DNA from: Peptostreptococcaceae bacterium pGA-8
GTDB taxonomy: Bacteria > Bacillota > Clostridia > Peptostreptococcales > Anaerovoracaceae
Length of the DNA stretch: 64,000 nt
Reading direction: 5' to 3'
Assembly: GCA_900112915.1 (NCBI GenBank)
Contig: FONK01000003.1
Location: forward strand, 1 to 64,000
In this document: one piece after another, positions 7,029 through 15,142 of the stretch
How the letters are laid out: each line of letters begins with the position of its first letter
Position numbering within the stretch: position 1 is the stretch's first letter
Notes under the pieces: generated by a model
The model's database searches: none
What the model was told of the DNA's origin: nothing
Seen by the model: only the letters and a program-made list of their open reading frames with translations
Position numbers and translations under genes: made by a program

Positions 7029-7250
7029 TACTTTTGGTTACAAAAACGGTAACTTTTAATATCGTTTTTATATTTTAAATTACAAGTTTTTGACAAAATG
7101 TTATAGATTTACAGTAGCTAAAAAATACCGAAATTTTTATAAGTATATATATGTTATAAAAACTAAATAGGGGGCATAACCCCCTCCCTACCATGTGCTC
7201 AGGGGTTCACGCCGTCACTGTACAAATTTTCTCACGAGAAAGGAACTGAA
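7029..7250 (+). other. non-coding gap with GC hairpin, candidate cos/packaging region
   Basis: The 220 bases between HNH and portal hold no credible gene. They are AT-rich until an AGGGGG/CCCCCT hairpin (7169-7174, 7180-7185), then a GC-richer segment to about 7225 and a GAAAGG ribosome site for the portal. In cos phages with an HNH partner the cohesive end often lies beside the HNH and terminase genes, so this is the best cos candidate. No cut site can be read directly. Confidence 0.4.
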
Positions 7251-8489
7251 ATGTCAGAATTAAATGGAATTGAATATTTGAGAAGCAAATTAAACCAAAG
7301 AAAGCTTAGAGTTGATTTAAGATACAAGCAATATGACATGAAATACCAGGATATAGATCCTGGTATGGTGATACCGGCAAATTTAAGACAGCGCTATAGA
7401 GCGACATTAGGATGGTGCTCAAAAGCGGTTGATTCGTTGGCTGATAGGCTTATATTTAAGGGTTTTGACGATGATATATTTGAACTTACAGAAATTTTCA
7501 ACATGAATAATCCTGATACATTCTTTGATTCAGCGGTTTTGTCATCTCTGATTGCTTCATGTTGTTTTGTTTATATATCGCATGGTGATGAGAATATGCC
7601 AAGGCTTCAGATTATCGAAGGCAGCAATGCAACCGGAGTAATCAATCCGATTACAGGATTGCTTGATGAAGGATATGCAGTCCTTGAAAGAGATAAAAAC
7701 GGAAATCCTGAGCTGGAAGCATATTTTATACCTGGAAAAACTCAAATATATTATAATAACAAACTACAAGAGGAATATAAGTACCATTGCCATTACCCGC
7801 TATTGGTGCCAATTGTACATAGACCTGACGCAGTTCGGCCGTTTGGAAGGTCAAGAATAACTCGTGCCGCTATGTACTATCAAAAATATGCAAAAAGAAC
7901 CCTGGAAAGAGCTGATATTACAGCTGAGTTTTATTCGTTCCCACAAAAATATGTTGTTGGACTTTCGCCAGATGCAGAGAGACTGGATGGATGGAAGGCT
8001 ACTATCTCAAGCATGTTGCAATTTGATAAAGATGAAGAGGGAGATAAGCCAACATTAGGGCAGTTCAACATGCCTAGCATGAGCCCATTCACCGAACAGC
8101 TCCGCACTGCAGCAGCTGGATTTGCAGGAGAAACAGGGTTGACATTAGATGATTTAGGATTTGTTTCAGACAATCCAAGCTCTAGTGAGGCCATTAAAGC
8201 CAGTCATGAAACGCTAAGAGCGATGGCTAGAAAGGCTCAAAGAAATTTCGGAAGTGGATTTTTAAATGTTGGATATCTTGCTGCTTGCATAAGAGACGAT
8301 TATCCTTACCTGAGAAATCAGTTTTATAACGTAAAACCTAAATGGTATCCGGTCTTTGAACCCGATGCAGCTACATTATCAGCCGTGGGCGATGGAGCTA
8401 TTAAAATCAATCAAGCCGTCGATGGATATTTTGATAAAAAGAGTTTAAGTGATCTTACAGGGATTGATGCTGGGGGGGAGCGCAAATAA
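7251..8489 (+). CDS. phage portal protein (SPP1 gp6-like)
   Basis: A 412-residue portal of the Gp6/DUF935-like class: an N-terminal YRATLGWCSKAVDSLADRL, a central VPIVHRPDAVRPFGRSRI and the long helical GFLNVGYLAACIRDDYPYL segment. It forms the dodecameric ring through which the terminase packs DNA. The frame closes in a run of seven G (8472-8478) followed by GERK and stop, and the minus-one frame stays open for 66 more codons to 8677, overlapping the next gene. The real product may therefore be about 475 residues, closer to the usual portal length. A GAAAGG ribosome site precedes ATG 7251. Confidence 0.85.
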   Translation: MSELNGIEYLRSKLNQRKLRVDLRYKQYDMKYQDIDPGMVIPANLRQRYRATLGWCSKAVDSLADRLIFKGFDDDIFELTEIFNMNNPDTFFDSAVLSSLIASCCFVYISHGDENMPRLQIIEGSNATGVINPITGLLDEGYAVLERDKNGNPELEAYFIPGKTQIYYNNKLQEEYKYHCHYPLLVPIVHRPDAVRPFGRSRITRAAMYYQKYAKRTLERADITAEFYSFPQKYVVGLSPDAERLDGWKATISSMLQFDKDEEGDKPTLGQFNMPSMSPFTEQLRTAAAGFAGETGLTLDDLGFVSDNPSSSEAIKASHETLRAMARKAQRNFGSGFLNVGYLAACIRDDYPYLRNQFYNVKPKWYPVFEPDAATLSAVGDGAIKINQAVDGYFDKKSLSDLTGIDAGGERK

Positions 8490-8677
8490 TTAAAACTCCT
8501 CTAAAATTAACCGAACAGCAAAATCCTAAAAGACAAAACATTACATCGCTAAACGGAGCGCAAACGCAAAGCTTAATTGCTATAATGGGCCAGTTCGCAA
8601 GCGGTATTTTAACAGAGGGACAAGCTATAAAAGAAAATGCAAAGAAGATTTTATTAGGAGAAATAGATGGCGAATGA
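8477..8677 (+). other. minus-one frame extension of the portal gene
   Basis: From the G7 run (8472-8478) the -1 frame is open to TGA 8675-8677 and encodes 66 residues. These include TSLNGAQTQSLIAIMGQFAS and GQAIKENAKKILLGEI, a pattern like the C-terminal helices of many portal proteins. It has no start codon with a ribosome site near its beginning and overlaps the MuF start by 11 bases, the normal operon arrangement. Explanations are a programmed shift, a one-G deletion in the homopolymer, or a sequencing error. Confidence 0.55.
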
Positions 8678-9710
8678 TATAGTGCCTGAACTGTTAGCGC
8701 AAATTCAAAAGGATTTTGAAGAGGCATATAAAGATAACAGCAAAGTAAAAAATGCATTAAAAAAAATCAAAAAAGGCACGGCTACTCATACTGATTCCAA
8801 TGAATTTGCAGAGGCTTTAGGAGATATATTGTCTCAATCTTTTGCAAAAAAATTATCTTCTGAAGCTTTACCAGGCGGAAAAATGTATTATAATATAGCT
8901 GATAGGATAATTAATGAAACTCTCGGTCAGAATTATAAACTAATTTCTGATTACGCTGCAAAAGTGCAAAATCAGCTTAATCAACAATCAGGAATAAGTT
9001 TCAAAGCGGTCAAACCGATTAAAAACCAAGAGAAAATCGATGGCATAATAAATAAAATTGCAAGTGCTGACAATTATGATGAAGTAGCATGGGTACTAGA
9101 TGAACCGGTAGTCAATTTTAGTCAAAGCATAGTAGATGATACCATAAAGGCTAATGCAGACTTTCATAACAAGCTGGGCATGAAGCCTAAAATTGAAAGA
9201 ATTAGTGCCGGTCATTGTTGTGACTGGTGTATCGCATTAGCGGGCAAGTATGCTTATCCGGATGTGCCAAAAGATATTTTCCGTAGGCACAGATTTTGCA
9301 GATGTACAGTAGAATACAATCCGGGTGATGGAAAAAAACAAAATGTCCATACCAAAAAATGGATAAATCCAGAAGAAAGTGAAAGAATTGAGCAACGTAA
9401 AATTGCAAATGTATATAAAAAATTAAGTATTAACGATGTACAGTTCGGCAAAAAGGCAGGCAAACACATGATGGATTATGGCCTTGATGCAAATAGCCGA
9501 GATGATAGAATTGTATTTAAACATGTAATAAACAACATTGCTAAAAATCCCGACTATACAGTAGATGATATCAGTTGGCGTGGTTTCAAAGAACCTGTAA
9601 AGGCATATATAAAGAATGGGGATGCTGTTTTAGCGACAAAAAACAATGAATTCATTACAATAATGAAGGGAGGCGCTGAAAATGAAAGGATTAAGAACAA
9701 AAGAAGGTAG
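8667..9710 (+). CDS. MuF minor head protein with C-terminal nuclease-like toxin domain
   Basis: A 347-residue protein. Residues about 1-220 form the MuF/minor-head part, with the diagnostic GHCCDWCIALAGKY (182-195) and FRRHRFCRCTVEY (205-217) metal-binding core. Residues 255-347 are a separate basic domain: FGKKAGKHMMDYGLD (His267), WRGFKEPVKAY, then NEFITIMKGG (Thr331). This order of His, Arg, Thr resembles the BECR-fold nucleases fused to MuF in temperate phages. Such proteins are known as polymorphic toxins that may enter the cell with the DNA. AGGAG lies upstream of ATG 8667. The next gene overlaps its end and looks like an immunity gene. Confidence 0.75.
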   Translation: MANDIVPELLAQIQKDFEEAYKDNSKVKNALKKIKKGTATHTDSNEFAEALGDILSQSFAKKLSSEALPGGKMYYNIADRIINETLGQNYKLISDYAAKVQNQLNQQSGISFKAVKPIKNQEKIDGIINKIASADNYDEVAWVLDEPVVNFSQSIVDDTIKANADFHNKLGMKPKIERISAGHCCDWCIALAGKYAYPDVPKDIFRRHRFCRCTVEYNPGDGKKQNVHTKKWINPEESERIEQRKIANVYKKLSINDVQFGKKAGKHMMDYGLDANSRDDRIVFKHVINNIAKNPDYTVDDISWRGFKEPVKAYIKNGDAVLATKNNEFITIMKGGAENERIKNKRR

Positions 9711-9981
9711 TAAATTTGAAAAATTTTTTGAAGAAGTGCAGAAAGAAGCAGAGAAACAGAATTCGGTATTTTTTTTAAATTTTGGAGAATGTAAAGATAT
9801 TGAATTTAAAGATATGGTTGTAGATGATTTGTTCGGCTGGTTAATACCTAATAGATTTGCACCGCAGTTTAAAAAAGCATTTGAAAAAAATGATATCCTA
9901 AAGACCTTTGATGAATTTTTAATTTGGTGCATCCCGGAAATTAAAAATAATGAATTAACTATAACATTCAAGACTTTTTAA
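9682..9981 (+). CDS. putative immunity protein for the MuF toxin
   Basis: A 99-residue acidic protein, overlapping the MuF gene end by 29 bases with GGGAGG just before ATG 9682. It has a charged N-terminal helix (KFEKFFEEVQKEAEKQ), an acidic middle (FGECKDIEFKDMVVDDLFGW) and a C-terminal beta-like end. It has no structural phage-protein hallmark. Position directly after a toxin-like domain, small size and acidity are what immunity proteins of polymorphic toxins show; the family itself is not recognised. It interrupts the head gene cluster between MuF and terminase. Confidence 0.5.
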   Translation: MKGLRTKEGSKFEKFFEEVQKEAEKQNSVFFLNFGECKDIEFKDMVVDDLFGWLIPNRFAPQFKKAFEKNDILKTFDEFLIWCIPEIKNNELTITFKTF

Positions 9982-10002
9982 AAGCAGTAAAAGTAGAAGG
10001 AA

Positions 10003-11394
10003 ATGGCAAGGAAAAGAATAGGAAATCAAAATCCTACAAAATCAGTCATACTATCAACAAGAAACAGTCTATATAAAGAGGCTGTTTTTTTGTATGAGAA
10101 AACAGGAAATAAATTGCAAAAATGGCAAGTTAATTTACTTAAGGCAATACTTGCACAGAACAGAAAAGGACTATGGACGCATACCAAATTCGGTTATTCG
10201 CTGCCAAGACGAAACGGGAAAAATGAAGTAGTTGCCACAAGAGAAATGTTGGCCCTTGAAAGAGCTGAACAAGTTCTACATACAGCTCATAGAACAACCA
10301 CTTCGCATTCTGCATGGGAAAGGCTGTGCAGACTGCTTGATAAAGCTCAGATACCGTATGAATCCTTAAGAGCAGCAGGAAGAGAACGAATAGAAGTTAA
10401 AAACGGTGGAAGGGTAGAATTTAGAACAAGGACATCTACAGGTGGTCTTGGTGAAGGATTTGACTTACTTGTAATAGATGAAGCTCAAGAGTATACAGAT
10501 GACCAAGAATCTGCGCTTAAATATGTAGTTACGGATTCTGATAATCCGCAAACTATATTTTGCGGCACTCCACCCACACCTATTTCGAGTGGTATGGTCT
10601 TTGTTAACTTAAGGAATGATGTATTAGCGGGTAATAAAGAAAATACAGGGTGGGCCGAGTGGTCAGTTGATGAAGAGTCAGATGTTCGTGATAAAGAATT
10701 ATGGTATCTTACTAATCCATCCCTTGGCACTATCTTTACAGAAAGGTCTGTATCGGATGAAATCGGTAGCGATGTAATTGACTTCAATATTCAAAGACTT
10801 GGGCTATGGATTAGATATAATCAAAAATCAGCAATCAGTGTAACAGATTGGGAAGAATTGAAAGTATCTAAGGTTCCTAAATTTAAAGGCAAATTATTTG
10901 CCGGAATCAAATTTGGAAATGACGGAGCAAATGTAGCATTAAGCATAGCTGTAAAAACTACAGAGGATAAAATATTTGTTGAAAGTATTGATTGTAGGTC
11001 AGTAAGGGCAGGCAATGACTGGATTATATCATTTCTTAAAGCAGCAGATATACAGTCTGTGGCAGTAGATGGTGCAAGCGGTCAAGCGTTACTTGCGGCG
11101 GATATGAAAGATACGAGGTTAAAAGCCCCAATTCTCCCAACTGTTAAAGAGATAATTATTGCTAATGCAAGCTTTGAAAACGCAATATATCAAAAAAATA
11201 TTTGCCACAAAGGGCAATTATCCCTATCACAAGTAGTTACCAACTGCGAAAAAAGAAATATAGGATCTAATGGCGGCTTTGGATATAAGGCGCAATTTGA
11301 AGAGTATGAAATTGCACTTATGGATAGCTGCTTATTAGCACATTGGCTATGTGCAGAGGCTAAACCACCAATAAAACAAAGAATAAGTTATTAA
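10003..11394 (+). CDS. terminase large subunit
   Basis: A 463-residue packaging motor: Walker-A-like LPRRNGK (67-73), Walker B DLLVIDEA (154-161) and a C-terminal nuclease half, with VAVDGASG (about 345) and the final MDSCLLAHWLC. AAGG precedes ATG 10003. It cuts concatemeric DNA and drives it through the portal. Unusual for its position: it lies after portal, MuF and the immunity-like gene instead of before the portal, and no small terminase is seen. The protein appears complete. Confidence 0.9.
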   Translation: MARKRIGNQNPTKSVILSTRNSLYKEAVFLYEKTGNKLQKWQVNLLKAILAQNRKGLWTHTKFGYSLPRRNGKNEVVATREMLALERAEQVLHTAHRTTTSHSAWERLCRLLDKAQIPYESLRAAGRERIEVKNGGRVEFRTRTSTGGLGEGFDLLVIDEAQEYTDDQESALKYVVTDSDNPQTIFCGTPPTPISSGMVFVNLRNDVLAGNKENTGWAEWSVDEESDVRDKELWYLTNPSLGTIFTERSVSDEIGSDVIDFNIQRLGLWIRYNQKSAISVTDWEELKVSKVPKFKGKLFAGIKFGNDGANVALSIAVKTTEDKIFVESIDCRSVRAGNDWIISFLKAADIQSVAVDGASGQALLAADMKDTRLKAPILPTVKEIIIANASFENAIYQKNICHKGQLSLSQVVTNCEKRNIGSNGGFGYKAQFEEYEIALMDSCLLAHWLCAEAKPPIKQRISY

Positions 11395-11418
11395 AGGGGC
11401 AATTATGCCTCTTTTTTA
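11393..11418 (+). terminator. weak terminator after the terminase gene
   Basis: AGGGGCA and TGCCTCT pair (one G-T) around a four-base loop and are followed by six T. It overlaps the terminase stop and precedes the scaffold gene. It may lower or partly end transcription into the head genes. Confidence 0.5.
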
Positions 11419-11460
11419 TAAATTACGCAACTGTGCGGGAAAACAGGGAAAGGGCAAAAA

Positions 11461-11928
11461 ATGGCATTCAAAACAATTGAAACACAAGAAGAATTAGATG
11501 CAATAATCGATGAAAGATTGACAAGAGAAAGAGAGTCGACAGCAGAAAAATATGCAGACTATGAAGAAGTAAAAAATAATAATGCAACCTTAACTGCCGA
11601 GAATAATAATCTAAGAGAAACAATTCAAACACTTACTTCCGAAAAAACCGAACTGGAAGAGAATTACAGTAAAGCAGGAGCAAAAATAAAGGAGTATGAA
11701 ATGTCCGATATGAAGATAAAAATTGCTCTTCAAAATGGAATTCCTTACGATATGGCAAATAGGTTAGTAGGCGAAGATGAGGCGAGCTTAATTGAAGATG
11801 CCAAAAAAATGTCGGAGTTAATAGGCGGTCAGCCATCGCCACCGCTAAAAAAATTTGAACAAAAAGGCGATGAAGAAAACGCAAGCTATTTGAATTTAAT
11901 AAGTAATTTAAAATTGGAAGGAGAATAA
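11461..11928 (+). CDS. phage scaffolding protein
   Basis: A 155-residue, highly charged protein with a long coiled coil (residues 10-85, NNATLTAENNNLRETIQ and following) and a conserved MKIKIALQNGIPYDMANRLVG segment. This layout and its place directly before the major capsid identify it as the capsid scaffold (GP20/DUF4355 type). It guides procapsid assembly and leaves before DNA packaging. The gap to the capsid gene is three bases. AAAGGGCAAAAA precedes the ATG. Confidence 0.8.
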   Translation: MAFKTIETQEELDAIIDERLTRERESTAEKYADYEEVKNNNATLTAENNNLRETIQTLTSEKTELEENYSKAGAKIKEYEMSDMKIKIALQNGIPYDMANRLVGEDEASLIEDAKKMSELIGGQPSPPLKKFEQKGDEENASYLNLISNLKLEGE

Positions 11929-11931
11929 AAA

Positions 11932-12816
11932 ATGGCTACAGAATTATCAAGAGGAAATTTATTTGAAGCTAAGATTGTATCAGATCTTATTAGCAAAGTT
12001 AAAGGACACAGCTCCCTTGCTGTGCTATCAAAAATGGAACCGATTCCATTCAACGGACAGAAAGAGTTTACATTTTCGATGGACTCAGAAATTGATGTAG
12101 TTGCTGAAAATGGCAAAAAAACACATGGTGGGGCCACAGTTGAACCGGTTGTAATTGTACCTATCAAGGTTGAGTACGGTGCAAGAGTATCTGATGAGTT
12201 CCTATATGCATCAGACGAAGAGAAAATTGACATCCTAAAGGCATTTAATGACGGATTTGCAAAAAAAGTGGCAAAAGGTTTCGACTTAATGGCATTTCAC
12301 GGAATTAACCCAAGAACAGGATCCGCATCAACTGTAATAGGGAATAACCACTTTGACAGCAAGGTTACACAGACTGTTACATATAGTGCAGCTGATCCAG
12401 AAGCTAATATTGAAGCTGCTGTATCAGTAGTTCAGACTGCAGATGGTGATGTAACAGGTATTGCAATGGATAGAGTTTTCTCAGGAGCTCTTGCCGGCCT
12501 TAAAGTTAACGGAGTTAAACAGTATCCTGAATTAGCGTGGGGAGCAAATCCGGGTTCAATCAATGGTCTTGCAGTTGACATAAATAAGACTGTATATAAT
12601 GCTACAGTTAAGGACCATGCGGTGCTTGGAGATTTTGTGAATATGTTCAAATGGGGGTATTCAAAAGAAATCCCATTTGAAGTAATTAAATATGGTGATC
12701 CTGATAACTCCGGAAAGGACTTAAAAGGATATAACCAGGTATACCTAAGAGCAGAAGTTTACCTTGGCTGGGGCATTATGGATGCTGCAAGCTTTGCAAG
12801 AATAGTTGAGGCTTAA
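11932..12816 (+). CDS. major capsid protein, HK97 fold
   Basis: A 294-residue shell protein. Its opening resembles capsids of HK97-fold siphophages of Clostridia (ELSRGNLFEAKIVSDLIS, then SSLAVLSKMEPIPFNGQKEF); it also has a conserved EYGARVSDEFLYA segment and ends LGWGIMDAASFARIVEA. GGAG precedes ATG 11932. The short N-terminal arm, without an obvious protease delta domain, agrees with a separate scaffold gene upstream. Sure of the role; the exact capsid subfamily is not settled. Confidence 0.85.
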   Translation: MATELSRGNLFEAKIVSDLISKVKGHSSLAVLSKMEPIPFNGQKEFTFSMDSEIDVVAENGKKTHGGATVEPVVIVPIKVEYGARVSDEFLYASDEEKIDILKAFNDGFAKKVAKGFDLMAFHGINPRTGSASTVIGNNHFDSKVTQTVTYSAADPEANIEAAVSVVQTADGDVTGIAMDRVFSGALAGLKVNGVKQYPELAWGANPGSINGLAVDINKTVYNATVKDHAVLGDFVNMFKWGYSKEIPFEVIKYGDPDNSGKDLKGYNQVYLRAEVYLGWGIMDAASFARIVEA

Positions 12817-12818
12817 TT

Positions 12819-13010
12819 ATGAAGTACATATATAAAAAAACAGGGGTTATCATTGATAGCCCTTGTGAAATTTTTGGAGATGATTGGGAAAAGGTTGAAG
12901 AGGAAAGTTTTTCTAGTGATTCTGATGCAATCTCTGGAGGCATTGAAATTTCTGAAACCTTAGAAGAGGAATTACCTAAAAAGAGAGGTAGAAAGGCAGC
13001 TAATAAGTAG
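12819..13010 (+). CDS. small head-region protein with basic tail (63 aa)
   Basis: Starts three bases after the capsid stop. The 63-residue product is acidic through its middle and ends in KKRGRKAANK, an AT-hook-like tail. Small proteins with such a KKRGR end are common between capsid and connector genes; some are thought to be head decoration or DNA-binding proteins. No firm family. Confidence 0.55.
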   Translation: MKYIYKKTGVIIDSPCEIFGDDWEKVEEESFSSDSDAISGGIEISETLEEELPKKRGRKAANK

Positions 13011-13021
13011 GGGACTGTTAT

Positions 13022-13414
13022 ATGATAAAATTTGCAACCCGCCAGGATGTAATAGAGCTTTGGCGACCATTAACTAACGAAGAACTGGAAAGAACAGATA
13101 AACTAATTGAAGTTATATCAGATAATTTAAGAATAGAAGCTAAAAAGGTAGGCAAAAATTTAGACGAACTTGCCGAGGATAAAGTTTATCTAAATGTAAT
13201 CAGATCAGTTGTAGTAGATATAGTTGCAAGAACTCTAATGACATCGACAGAAAATGAACCTATGATTCAGGAGAGCCAATCAGCGCTAGGTTATACATGG
13301 TCAGGAACATATTTAGTTCCTGGAGGCGGTCTTTTTATCAAGAATACGGAATTGTCAAGATTAGGTCTTAAAACTCAAAGGTATGGAGCTATGGAGATAT
13401 ATGGGCAAGATTAA
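13022..13414 (+). CDS. head-tail connector, Gp15/Gp19/Gp42 family
   Basis: A 130-residue helical protein with the ATRQDVIELWRPLTNEELER start and a VVVDIVARTLM segment typical of the Gp19/Gp15/Gp42 family, adaptor proteins that join portal and head-closure ring. The C-terminal half has an aromatic YTWSGTYLVPGGGLF segment. The start is preceded by a weak GGGGACTG site. Overlaps the next gene by 14 bases. Confidence 0.75.
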   Translation: MIKFATRQDVIELWRPLTNEELERTDKLIEVISDNLRIEAKKVGKNLDELAEDKVYLNVIRSVVVDIVARTLMTSTENEPMIQESQSALGYTWSGTYLVPGGGLFIKNTELSRLGLKTQRYGAMEIYGQD

Positions 13415-13739
13415 AGGTCAAAAAGTAATAATATGGGAAAAGCGAGAGATAGGAGTTGATGGATTTGGAGCTCCGACTTATGAAGAGATCCCAATTGAAG
13501 TTGAAAATGTACTTATCGCAAGCCCCACCGCTGATGATATTTCCACGGCTCTTAATCTTTATGGCAAAAAAATTGAGTATATACTTGGGATTCCAAAAGG
13601 TGATAGTCATGTATGGGAAGACAGAAAAATAAGTTTTTTCGGTAAAGATTTCAGCTCTATTGGATTTGTTGAAGAGGGGATAGAAAAAAATATTCCCCTT
13701 TCATGGCATAAAAAAATTAAGGTGGTCAGATATGAGTAA
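13401..13739 (+). CDS. head-closure protein
   Basis: I choose ATG 13401 (GGAG upstream) over an in-frame ATG at 13383; it gives 112 residues. The protein is beta-rich, starts GKIKGQKVIIWEKRE and contains VLIASPTADDISTALNLYGKK. Position after the connector and small size fit the head-closure (stopper) protein of siphophages. It overlaps the gene before by 14 bases and the one after by 8. Confidence 0.65.
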   Translation: MGKIKGQKVIIWEKREIGVDGFGAPTYEEIPIEVENVLIASPTADDISTALNLYGKKIEYILGIPKGDSHVWEDRKISFFGKDFSSIGFVEEGIEKNIPLSWHKKIKVVRYE

Positions 13740-13971
13740 GACAAGATTCAAACTTAACAGAGCGGGAGTAAAAGAGTTACTTAAATCTAAAGAAATGGAA
13801 GGCATCTTATTGGAATATGGAAATGCCATCATTGCAGAATGCGGAGGAGATGGATACGAAACCAGTTCTTTTACTGGAAAGAACAGAAGTAATGTAACAG
13901 TAAGAGCCAGTACAAGAAAAAGCATTAAGGATAATCTTGAGAATAACACTCTATTAAAGGCGGTCCACTAA
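13732..13971 (+). CDS. HK97 gp10-like tail completion protein
   Basis: A 79-residue basic protein: FKLNRAGVKELLKSKEMEG at the start and SNVTVRASTRKS near the end. This is the pattern of short gp10-family tail completion proteins found between head-closure and tail-terminator genes. Overlaps the previous gene by 8 bases and abuts the next. GGTCAG is a poor ribosome site, so coupling is likely. Confidence 0.65.
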   Translation: MSKTRFKLNRAGVKELLKSKEMEGILLEYGNAIIAECGGDGYETSSFTGKNRSNVTVRASTRKSIKDNLENNTLLKAVH

Positions 13972-14303
13972 TGATTGAGAAAATACTTTTAGACTACATT
14001 AACCAAAATTCCACAGTTAAAGCCTGTATGGAAAAGCCCCAAAATAATGACACATATATATTGCTCGAGAAAATTGGCGGCGGCGAAAAAGGCCATATTG
14101 GCAAAGCAACATTTGCAGTTCAATCAATCGCGCCTACTTTATTTAAAGCCGCAGAACTCAATGAAAAAATTAAAAAAATAATAAAAAATGCTATTGAGCT
14201 TGACTCAATAGTCAAAGTAGAAATTAACTCAGACTATAATTACACAGATCCTACGACAAAAACATATCGTTATCAAGCGGTTGTAAATATAGTTTATTAC
14301 TAA
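13971..14303 (+). CDS. tail terminator protein
   Basis: A 110-residue protein just before the tail tube gene, with an N-terminal helix (EKILLDYINQNSTVKACMEK) and a beta-rich end (YRYQAVVNIVYY). This arrangement fits the tail terminator, which caps the tube and joins it to the head-closure ring. The ATG shares a base with the previous stop. Family assignment rests mainly on position and fold pattern. Confidence 0.65.
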   Translation: MIEKILLDYINQNSTVKACMEKPQNNDTYILLEKIGGGEKGHIGKATFAVQSIAPTLFKAAELNEKIKKIIKNAIELDSIVKVEINSDYNYTDPTTKTYRYQAVVNIVYY

Positions 14304-14315
14304 TGGAGGTAAAAA

Positions 14316-14879
14316 ATGGCAGGTACAGCAAATACAAAAAATGTAACAGCAGGTAAACCTAAAATCACAGGAGCAATATATAGGGCTCCAATTGGAACAG
14401 AGTTACCGACTGATGCAAAAACAGATCTTAATGTTGCATTTATGAATCTTGGATATATTGGAGATGATGGGATGTCCAACGAGAATAGTGCATCAAGCGA
14501 TGAAGCGAAGGCTTGGGGCGGTCAGACAGTGCTAACCATTCAAAGCGAAAAACCGGACAAATTTAAATTTACATTAATAGAGGCACTTAATCTGGAAGTG
14601 CTTAAAACGGTATACGGCGACAGCAATGTAACAGGCACTTTAGATACGGGAATTGTAATTAAGGCCAATGCCCAGGAGCAGAAAGAGTATGCTTGGGCAA
14701 TTGATATGATCCTAAAAGGTGGTGTCCTTAAAAGAATTGTTATCCCCAATGGAAAGGTGACATCGGTAGGGGAGATTACATATACAGACAATGATCCTGT
14801 AGGATATGAAACGGAATTGACAGCACTACCTGATACAGATGGTAACACACATTATGAATATATTACCAAAGGAGAGTAA
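14316..14879 (+). CDS. major tail tube protein
   Basis: A 187-residue beta-rich protein opening with [20 protein letters not shown] and a proline-rich loop, and containing [17 protein letters not shown]. This is the tail-tube pattern of Clostridia siphophages: gene before gpG/gpGT and tape measure. GGAGG lies directly upstream. Hexameric rings stack along the tape measure to make the tail. Confidence 0.85.
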   Translation: MAGTANTKNVTAGKPKITGAIYRAPIGTELPTDAKTDLNVAFMNLGYIGDDGMSNENSASSDEAKAWGGQTVLTIQSEKPDKFKFTLIEALNLEVLKTVYGDSNVTGTLDTGIVIKANAQEQKEYAWAIDMILKGGVLKRIVIPNGKVTSVGEITYTDNDPVGYETELTALPDTDGNTHYEYITKGE

Positions 14880-14881
14880 AT

Positions 14882-15142
14882 ATGAAGATAGAACTAAATG
14901 ACGGGTTTGTTTGCGAGGTCAATAAAGAAAATCTGGATGATATGGAACTGGTGGATAAAATCGCTGCTGCTGATTCGGGCGATGTGCTGGCAGTATCATT
15001 TGTGGTGGATAAACTATTAGGGTCAGAAACAAAGTCAAAACTATATAACCATTTAAGGGAAAAAGGCAGAGTACCAATTGAAAAAGTAAGCGAAACTATA
15101 ATAGAAATAATGACCAAAATGGGAGAAGATGGAAAAAACTAA
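14882..15142 (+). CDS. tail assembly chaperone gpG-like
   Basis: An 86-residue acidic protein following the tube gene by two bases, in the usual gpG position. It ends EDGKN at TAA 15140-15142, and its last codons form a canonical slippery site A AAA AAC (15133-15139). It makes the short chaperone; ribosomes that slip back one base continue into the next ORF to make gpGT. Chaperones of this pair coat the tape measure during tail assembly. Confidence 0.8.
   Translation: MKIELNDGFVCEVNKENLDDMELVDKIAAADSGDVLAVSFVVDKLLGSETKSKLYNHLREKGRVPIEKVSETIIEIMTKMGEDGKN
15133..15139 (+). promoter_or_regulatory. programmed -1 frameshift site A AAA AAC
   Basis: The zero-frame codons are GGA AAA AAC TAA. Both tRNAs can re-pair after slipping one base (AAA stays AAA, AAC becomes AAA), and reading then continues CTA ATT GCC into the downstream frame. 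The heptamer directly precedes the stop, the classic arrangement for gpG-gpGT. Confidence 0.85.

Noticed and set aside
9202-9469. minus-strand ORFs under the MuF toxin domain
   Set aside because: Antisense shadows without ribosome sites; the immunity candidate is the overlapping plus-strand gene.
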